NCBI GenBank assembly: GCA_027490195.1
Contig: JAIXYN010000006.1
Coordinates: forward strand, 194,930 to 258,929
Origin: Verrucomicrobiaceae bacterium
Lineage (GTDB): Bacteria; Verrucomicrobiota; Verrucomicrobiia; Verrucomicrobiales; Verrucomicrobiaceae
Length of the DNA stretch: 64,000 nucleotides
Direction of reading: 5' to 3'
Position 1 is the first letter of the stretch. Each line of letters starts with the position of its first letter. The position numbers and the translations under genes are program-made. The notes beneath the pieces were generated by a model. That model worked only from the letters and a program-made list of their open reading frames with translations. It was not told the origin of the DNA and did no database searches. Positions 58,609 to 64,000 of the stretch are shown here, piece by piece.

Positions 58609-58802
58609 CTTGGAGTGCGGTGACAAGCCTTGGCGCGGCACCGCTATCGACGAGGTGAGGGAGGAGCAAAAATCTGAAAATATTCGTCCGCCTGACAGGA
58701 TCCTGCGAAGGAAGTTCGGTCGCGGAAAAGCACTGCCCGGCTAACGAAAGCGGTGCCGTCGATGCAGGCTTGCGCCTTGCATCTCTGTCACCGCACTCCA
58801 AG
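58609..58802. repeat. REP/MITE-like inverted-repeat element
   Basis: Arms cttggagtgcggtgaca (58609-58625) and tgtcaccgcactccaag (58786-58802) are exact reverse complements; inner pair ggcaccgct (58637-58645)/agcggtgcc (58749-58757). Confidence 0.85.
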
Positions 58803-58889
58803 AAGCTTCGCGCTCGCGTGAGCACTGGCGCAATGAAGCCAAGGCGCGAGCCTTGACCTCTCACCCACTTCTTGACCGCCCCCTCCGCC

Positions 58890-60404
58890 TCAATAGCTCC
58901 GTGCAAACACCACGCGGCGTGAGCTTGGCTTGCCGGTGAGGAAGCACTTGCCCTCTTCGGCAAACTGATCGCCATGGGGGATGCAGCGGATAGTGACCTT
59001 CAGGTCTTTGCTGAGGGTGTCTTCATCGTCGCTGCTGCCGGCCCAGTGCATCATGGCAAAGCCGCCTTCGGAGTCTTCCGCGAAGAAAGCTTTGAACTCT
59101 TCCAGCGTTTCGAGCTTCTTCATGTTCGCATCACGCAGGGCGGTGGCACGTGCGAGCAGCGCGTCCTGAATTTCTTGCAGGCGCTCGGTCACGGACTGGA
59201 TGAACTCCTCCTTGGGCACGAATTCCTTGGCCTTCGGCCCCTGATCGCGACGGCACACCGCCACGCTGCGGCTGGTGATGTCACGCGGTCCCATTTCAAG
59301 ACGCATCGGCACCCCCTTCTTGATCCATTCCCAGTTCTTCGCGCCACCTTGGAGGTCGCGCTTGTCCACGTGCACGCGCAGCGGCTCACCGGCGAACGAT
59401 TGCGTCCGCAGTGTCTGCGCCAGAGCTTCGCAGGCGGCGATGACTTCATCGCGTGTGTCCGCCTTTGGCGTGACGGGCAGGATAACGATCTGGTTCGGTG
59501 CCACGCGTGGTGGGATGATGACGCCATCGTCATCGCCATGGGCCATGATGACGGTGCCGATCATGCGCGTGCTGACGCCCCAGCTCGTGGTGTGGGCCAG
59601 TTGGCGCGTGTTGTCACGGCCCAGGAACTGGATGTTCGCCGCCTTGGCAAAGTTTTGGCCGAGGTAGTGCGAAGTGCCGGCCTGAATGGCTTTCTTGTCC
59701 TGCACCATCGCTTCGACGGTGAAGGTCTGCATGGCACCTGGGAAACGCTCGCGCTCCGTCTTCTCGCCAGGGATCACCGGGATGGCGAGGTGATCGCGCA
59801 TGAAGTCCTCATACACTTTGTGCATGGTGCGTGTTTCCACGATGGCCTCCTCGGCGGTTTCATGGGCGGTGTGGCCTTCCTGCCAAAGGAACTCGGCGGT
59901 GCGCAGGAAGAGGCGCGGGCGCATCTCCCAGCGCATGACGTTGCACCACTGGTTGATGAGCAACGGCAGGTCGCGGTAGCTTTCCACCCAGCGGGCGAAG
60001 GCGGCGCCGATGATCGTCTCGGAAGTCGGGCGAATCACGAAGGGCTCGGCCAGCTCACCGGTGGGAATCATCTTCGTGGTGCCGTCTGGCTGCTTCTGTG
60101 CCTCCAAGCGGTGATGCGTGACCACAGCACACTCGGTGGCAAAGCCCTCGGCATGCTGCGCTTCCTTTTCGAGATAGCTGAGGGGAATCAGCAGCGGGAA
60201 GTAAGCGTTCACATGGCCGGTGGCCTTGAATTTCACATCGAGCTGGCGCTGGATGTTTTCCCACAGGCCGTAGCCCCACGGCTTGATCACCATGCAGCCG
60301 CGCACTTCTGAGTTCTCCGCCATATCGGCGGCACGAACGACCTGCTGGTACCATTCGGGGAAATCTTGGGCGCGTGTGGGGGTGATGGCGGTGGCGTTGC
60401 TCAT
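58890..60404 (-). CDS. proS: Prolyl-tRNA synthetase (short/archaeal-type architecture)
   Basis: 'FVIRPTSETIIGAAFARWVESYRDLPLLINQWCNVMRWEMRPRLFLRTAEFLWQEGHTAH'. Confidence 0.95.
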   Translation of the reverse strand: MSNATAITPTRAQDFPEWYQQVVRAADMAENSEVRGCMVIKPWGYGLWENIQRQLDVKFKATGHVNAYFPLLIPLSYLEKEAQHAEGFATECAVVTHHRLEAQKQPDGTTKMIPTGELAEPFVIRPTSETIIGAAFARWVESYRDLPLLINQWCNVMRWEMRPRLFLRTAEFLWQEGHTAHETAEEAIVETRTMHKVYEDFMRDHLAIPVIPGEKTERERFPGAMQTFTVEAMVQDKKAIQAGTSHYLGQNFAKAANIQFLGRDNTRQLAHTTSWGVSTRMIGTVIMAHGDDDGVIIPPRVAPNQIVILPVTPKADTRDEVIAACEALAQTLRTQSFAGEPLRVHVDKRDLQGGAKNWEWIKKGVPMRLEMGPRDITSRSVAVCRRDQGPKAKEFVPKEEFIQSVTERLQEIQDALLARATALRDANMKKLETLEEFKAFFAEDSEGGFAMMHWAGSSDDEDTLSKDLKVTIRCIPHGDQFAEEGKCFLTGKPSSRRVVFARSY

Positions 60405-60446
60405 GGTAATTTAGGGACGCGCAGGATAGAAGCATTCGGCGGGCGG

Positions 60447-60704
60447 TCAATGATCTGCTGGCCTCACATCGAGAACCTTCAAGTGCCGATCGGCGAAGTC
60501 CTCCCAATAGGCAATGGCGTAGCCTGCATGGATGTTCACATCGAGCCTGCGCCCCGCAGCGTCACGCTCTTCGTAGTCGGCGTATCGCGCTGGATAACTG
60601 GTGATTTCCAGAAAACGCTTCATCAATCGTTTCCGATCCGCCGCCTTGAGGGAGTCAAGAAACACGATGACCTCATGCGCCAGCAGCAGTCGGTATTCGA
60701 TCAT
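60447..60704 (-). CDS. RelE/ParE-family toxin-like protein
   Basis: 85 aa 'MIEYRLLLAHEVIVFLDSLKAADRKRLMKRFLEITSYP...GYAIAYWEDFADRHLKVLDV'; overlaps antitoxin by 4 bp. Confidence 0.75.
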   Translation of the reverse strand: MIEYRLLLAHEVIVFLDSLKAADRKRLMKRFLEITSYPARYADYEERDAAGRRLDVNIHAGYAIAYWEDFADRHLKVLDVRPADH

Positions 60705-60901
60705 GCATCAGCCGCGTATCTCTTGTTCAATTCCTCCAACGTCACCCAGTGTCCAGGCGTTTTGTCATCAATTCTGCGGGCCATTTCCTCTGCAAAGCTT
60801 GGTTCGCCATGTCCCCTGAGCGTGGTCAAGAAGGCTGCCAGACGGCGACGTTCCTGTTCGCCAAGCTTGCGAGCTTCTTCCATGAGGGTTTCCAGACTCA
60901 T
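60701..60901 (-). CDS. Putative antitoxin
   Basis: 66 aa acidic/basic helix-rich protein 'MSLETLMEEARKLGEQERRRLAAFL' directly upstream of the RelE-like gene. Confidence 0.7.
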   Translation of the reverse strand: MSLETLMEEARKLGEQERRRLAAFLTTLRGHGEPSFAEEMARRIDDKTPGHWVTLEELNKRYAADA

Positions 60902-61052
60902 GCCTCAAATTCTATTTCTTGGTCGATTGAAGGCAAATGAAACTTTGCCGGTACGCCCAAGAAGCCCTGCCATGGCTGGAAGATCACCTGGATGCAGATT
61001 TTCTTCATTGCCCTGCAAGACTCGCCCCGGATAGACTGACTATCTCGAACCT

Positions 61053-62225
61053 ATGCGCTCTCTTCTCTATCTCGCCTTCCTCACCTCTGCGGCTCTTGCC
61101 GCCGACACGCACAAGCTGACACGTGTTTATGAAAAGCTTCCCACGGAGCGTCCCATCGCGGTGGTGATCCCGGAGGATGGCACTGGGCGCGAGTTCCTGG
61201 CGCTGCAGCGCGGGCAGATTTTGATCCTGCCGAAGGACGAGGCAGGCAGCGAGGCCAAGACCTTTCTGGATCTCTCCCCGCGTGGCATGGAGGCGAAGGA
61301 CGGCTTTTTTGAAGAAGGTCTCAACGGCCTAGCCTTCCACCCGAAGTTCAAGGACAATGGCCTGTTTTACCTCTGCTACACGATGCAGAAGCCGAAGCGT
61401 CTCGTCATCACCGAGATGAAGGCCAATGGCGACAAGGCGGACGAAAGCAGCGAGCGCTCGTTGATCGAAATCCCGCTCATCAACTGGAACCACCACGGCG
61501 GCAACATCGTCTTTGGGCCCGACGGCTTCCTCTACATCGGCGTGGGCGACAACTCGAAGCGCAACGGCGAACTCAAAATGTCCCAGCTCAATGCCACGCT
61601 CTACGGCAAGATCCTCCGCATCGACGTCAACAGCCGCGAATACGCCAAGGCCTACGGCATTCCTGCCGACAACCCCTATGCCAGCGGCGTGAACGCCCTG
61701 CCACAGATCTATGCCAACGGCATCCGCAATCCCTGGGGCCTGAGCTTCGACGCCAAAGGCCACCTCTGGTGCGCGGACGTGGGCCAGGACATCTGGGAAG
61801 AAATCAACTGGATCACCAACGGCGGCAACTACGGCTGGAACTTCCGCGAAGGCCCCGCCGCCTTCCCCCTGATGACCGACACGCCGCCCGCAGACGCCAA
61901 GTTCATCGAGCCCATCCATGCCTACAATCACGCCGACGGCCTCAGCATCACCGGCGGCATCGTTTACACCGGCAAGTCCCTGCCTGAGTTGCAAGGTGCC
62001 TATGTCTATGGCGACTTCATTCTCGGCAAAGTCTGGGCGCTCAAAACCGACGACACCGGCAAGAAACTGAGCAACGAACTGCTCTACACCAGCCCGCAGA
62101 CACCTGCCACTGACCCCAAGAAGAAGCCCACCGTGCTGGTCAAACCGACCGCCTTCTGCGCCAATGCCGCCGGAGAAATGCTCGTGCTCGACTGGAACGG
62201 CGCGATCTACAAGCTGGGCAAGTAG
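61053..62225 (+). CDS. PQQ-dependent sugar dehydrogenase (soluble glucose dehydrogenase/Hip-like)
   Basis: 'GLAFHPKFKDNGLFYLCYT', 'NWNHHGGNIVFGPDGFLYIGVGD', 'NGIRNPWGLSFDAKGHLWCADVGQDIWEEIN'. Confidence 0.93.
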   Translation: MRSLLYLAFLTSAALAADTHKLTRVYEKLPTERPIAVVIPEDGTGREFLALQRGQILILPKDEAGSEAKTFLDLSPRGMEAKDGFFEEGLNGLAFHPKFKDNGLFYLCYTMQKPKRLVITEMKANGDKADESSERSLIEIPLINWNHHGGNIVFGPDGFLYIGVGDNSKRNGELKMSQLNATLYGKILRIDVNSREYAKAYGIPADNPYASGVNALPQIYANGIRNPWGLSFDAKGHLWCADVGQDIWEEINWITNGGNYGWNFREGPAAFPLMTDTPPADAKFIEPIHAYNHADGLSITGGIVYTGKSLPELQGAYVYGDFILGKVWALKTDDTGKKLSNELLYTSPQTPATDPKKKPTVLVKPTAFCANAAGEMLVLDWNGAIYKLGK

Positions 62226-62247
62226 GCTGACCGCTTTATCTTTGAGT

Positions 62248-62277
62248 CACTCCACCTCAGCCTATGAGAGTGGAGTG
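62248..62277. repeat. Inverted repeat cactccac...gtggagtg (hairpin, 14-nt loop)
   Basis: Located just after the stop of the PQQ dehydrogenase gene; no clear T-tract, so terminator function uncertain. Confidence 0.45.
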
Positions 62278-62455
62278 GACGACCATCGAGGAGATTCGAA
62301 ATGTTTTTAGCGAGCATCATCATCGCGACAAGGAAGCACGCTCACTTGACTATAAAACCGCCCTTTGAAAGAGATGCGCCCATCCCTGGCACAAGTCATG
62401 GAACCTCTGGCAATTCCTTGCTTTCACCTGACACCCGCGACTAGCTCTCATCTCC

Positions 62456-63412
62456 ATGGACGAATGGCATTACATGCGCGGGGAGACCTCCTTTGGCCCG
62501 ATCAGTGGGGCCATGCTCCACAGTCTCATCAGGCGCGGCCGCCTTCAGGGAGACACCCGCGTGAGAATGTCCGGAGAAACAGAATGGAGCACCGCTGCAC
62601 AGGTGCTCCCCAGTCTGCCCCCTGGGCCTGACGAGCCTGCGACAGCCCAGGAATCGGCTGATAAAGAGCTGCATTATGATTCCAACCTTCCGGGGGCCTC
62701 AGATGTCTATGCGCCCCCTCGATCCACGAATCTGACGACGGAGCAATCCAAGCTCCCGGTCATTCTTTGGTTCGGCGTCCTCCTGCAACTGGCGTCATTC
62801 CTTTATGCGGCGTGCAGCTACGTCTCGGTCTGTCTCATTCAGGCGTCGATGGTTACAGACCCGTCTTACTGGCCTCAATGGCTCAGGCTATTCGGCGCGC
62901 AAATGGCCGGGACGCTGGGCTACGATCATATGCACACCTCCATTCTGGTGGGCATCCTCACAGCAGTGGTCTGGCAGGGCTGCGCCTTTGCCTCACTCAG
63001 GGAATTGTATGGAAACATGGTCCGCCGCAGCCGGATTTCGGGCCTGTGGTGGTTTGCCCCGTTTGCCAATCTGGTCATGCCGCTGCTTTGCCTGCGGGAC
63101 ATGCGCTACCTCAGCCGCTTGAAACGAGATTTCCTCCATTCCAATGTCTCTTTCGGCCCCCTTCTCATCGCCTTTGAGGTACTGCTGCTTCTCCGCATGC
63201 CCATGACGTTGATGACATCCCTGTTCTTGCGTTCCCTCGGAGACGCGCCCCCCAGCGGGGGCCAGGTGTTCATCCTCTTTATCGATGGACTCAGCCTGTT
63301 CGCTTTCGCCGCCGTCCTCATGGCCATTGTCGTCACCAATTTCAGGCAGCAGAGGCGCCTGTTCACCCATTGGGACGACCGGGCCTATTGGGACAAATGC
63401 CGGCCTGACTGA
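62456..63412 (+). CDS. GYF_2 domain plus DUF4328 membrane protein
   Basis: 'EWHYMRGETSFGPISGAMLHSLIRRGRLQGDTRV'; C-terminal multi-span 'WWFAPFANLVMPLLCLRDMRYL'. Confidence 0.8.
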   Translation: MDEWHYMRGETSFGPISGAMLHSLIRRGRLQGDTRVRMSGETEWSTAAQVLPSLPPGPDEPATAQESADKELHYDSNLPGASDVYAPPRSTNLTTEQSKLPVILWFGVLLQLASFLYAACSYVSVCLIQASMVTDPSYWPQWLRLFGAQMAGTLGYDHMHTSILVGILTAVVWQGCAFASLRELYGNMVRRSRISGLWWFAPFANLVMPLLCLRDMRYLSRLKRDFLHSNVSFGPLLIAFEVLLLLRMPMTLMTSLFLRSLGDAPPSGGQVFILFIDGLSLFAFAAVLMAIVVTNFRQQRRLFTHWDDRAYWDKCRPD

Positions 63413-63539
63413 CCAGCCCCCGTGAGCACCACCTTTCCCCTGCAATTTCGGGGGCGGGAGCGCAATTCCTGCGTGCATGCTGCAAGGGAAGGCGCGAAAG
63501 TCTTTGGCTCCTCACTGCGTATTTCACGGTGCCCCATCT

Positions 63540-64000
63540 ATGATGCCCAAAACCACCCTTTTGCTGACCTGTGCGACTTTCGTCGCAGTGTCCCTTCATG
63601 CCCAGGATTCTGGCGAAAAAATCACCTATCAGGATCACATCCGTCCAGTGTTGGAGAACAAATGCTTCTCCTGCCACAATCCGGATAAAAAGAAGGGCGA
63701 TCTCGACCTGACCAGCTTCGGCGCCCTCATGAACGGTGGCGGCGGTGGCTCCGTGGTCGATCCCGGCAATGTGGACAGCAGCCGCATCTGGAGCACCTGC
63801 GCGAAAAAGGAAGAACCCTTCATGCCGCCGGAAGGGGCACCGCTGGGGCCAAAGGATCTCGATCTCATTGCAGCTTGGATCAAAGGCGGCATCCTCGACA
63901 CCAAATCGAGCATCGCCAAAAAATCCGCCAAACCGAAGGTGGACATGGCGGTCTCCGTCACCAGCGGCAAACCCGAAGGCCCCATTGCGAAGCCGGAGCA
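63540..64000 (+). CDS. Planctomycete-type cytochrome c domain protein (3'-truncated by window edge)
   Basis: Absent from the ORF track (no stop); reads MMPKTTLLLTCATFVAVSLHAQDSGEKITYQDHIRPVLENKCFSCHNPDKKKGDLDLTSF... with CxxCH. Confidence 0.9.
   Translation, partial: MMPKTTLLLTCATFVAVSLHAQDSGEKITYQDHIRPVLENKCFSCHNPDKKKGDLDLTSFGALMNGGGGGSVVDPGNVDSSRIWSTCAKKEEPFMPPEGAPLGPKDLDLIAAWIKGGILDTKSSIAKKSAKPKVDMAVSVTSGKPEGPIAKPE

Noticed and set aside
58974-60311. 445-aa plus-strand ORF opposite proS
   Set aside because: Antisense shadow; proS motifs are unambiguous.
62264-62368. Short ORF MRVEWTTIEEIRNVFSEHHHRDKEARSLDYKTAL in the gap after the PQQ dehydrogenase
   Set aside because: 34 codons, starts within the hairpin, no recognisable homology; could be a gene remnant but not supportable.
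1-64000. tRNA/rRNA genes, prophage, transposases, integrons
   Set aside because: No tRNA-like cloverleaf or rRNA sequence spotted in intergenic gaps and no transposase or phage protein among the translations; a tRNAscan/Rfam run would be needed to exclude small RNAs.

Overview
The window is GC-rich, densely coded bacterial chromosome. My inference is Verrucomicrobia (Prosthecobacter/Verrucomicrobium-like), based on the gene repertoire: Planctomycete-type cytochrome c modules, GYF_2-DUF4328, PQQ-type sugar dehydrogenase, and a Tat-signal polysaccharide pyruvyl transferase. It divides into four parts. (1) 1-20.9 kb is a surface-glycan locus with several glycosyltransferases, four FkbM/TylF-type methyltransferases, a GT10 fucosyltransferase and an MsbA-like exporter. 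Its minus-strand core is rfbF-rfbG-rfbH-fkbM-SDR-TPP enzyme-phyH-tylF-GT2; the combination of CDP-3,6-dideoxyhexose genes with an acetolactate-synthase-like TPP enzyme suggests a branched-chain (yersiniose-like) dideoxysugar. (2) 20.9-31.5 kb is mostly housekeeping: Kef antiporter, polA, OppBC-like permeases, gpsA, plsY. (3) 31.5-40.5 kb is a cyanophycin-type locus: full-length CphA1-like, ABC exporter, DUF1854, HGSNAT-like membrane protein, and a C-terminally short CphA2-like protein. (4) 40.6-64 kb is mixed: a pair of large repeat- or proline-rich secreted proteins with long poly-G tracts, folP, an ABC operon with acylphosphatase, rex, proS, a RelE/ParE-like toxin-antitoxin pair, and a REP-like inverted repeat with a second partial copy. 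I saw no CRISPR array, rRNA, tRNA, prophage or transposase. Start codons were adjusted by eye where neighbouring genes or protein N-termini suggested it. Family names come from reading the translations; no searches were run.
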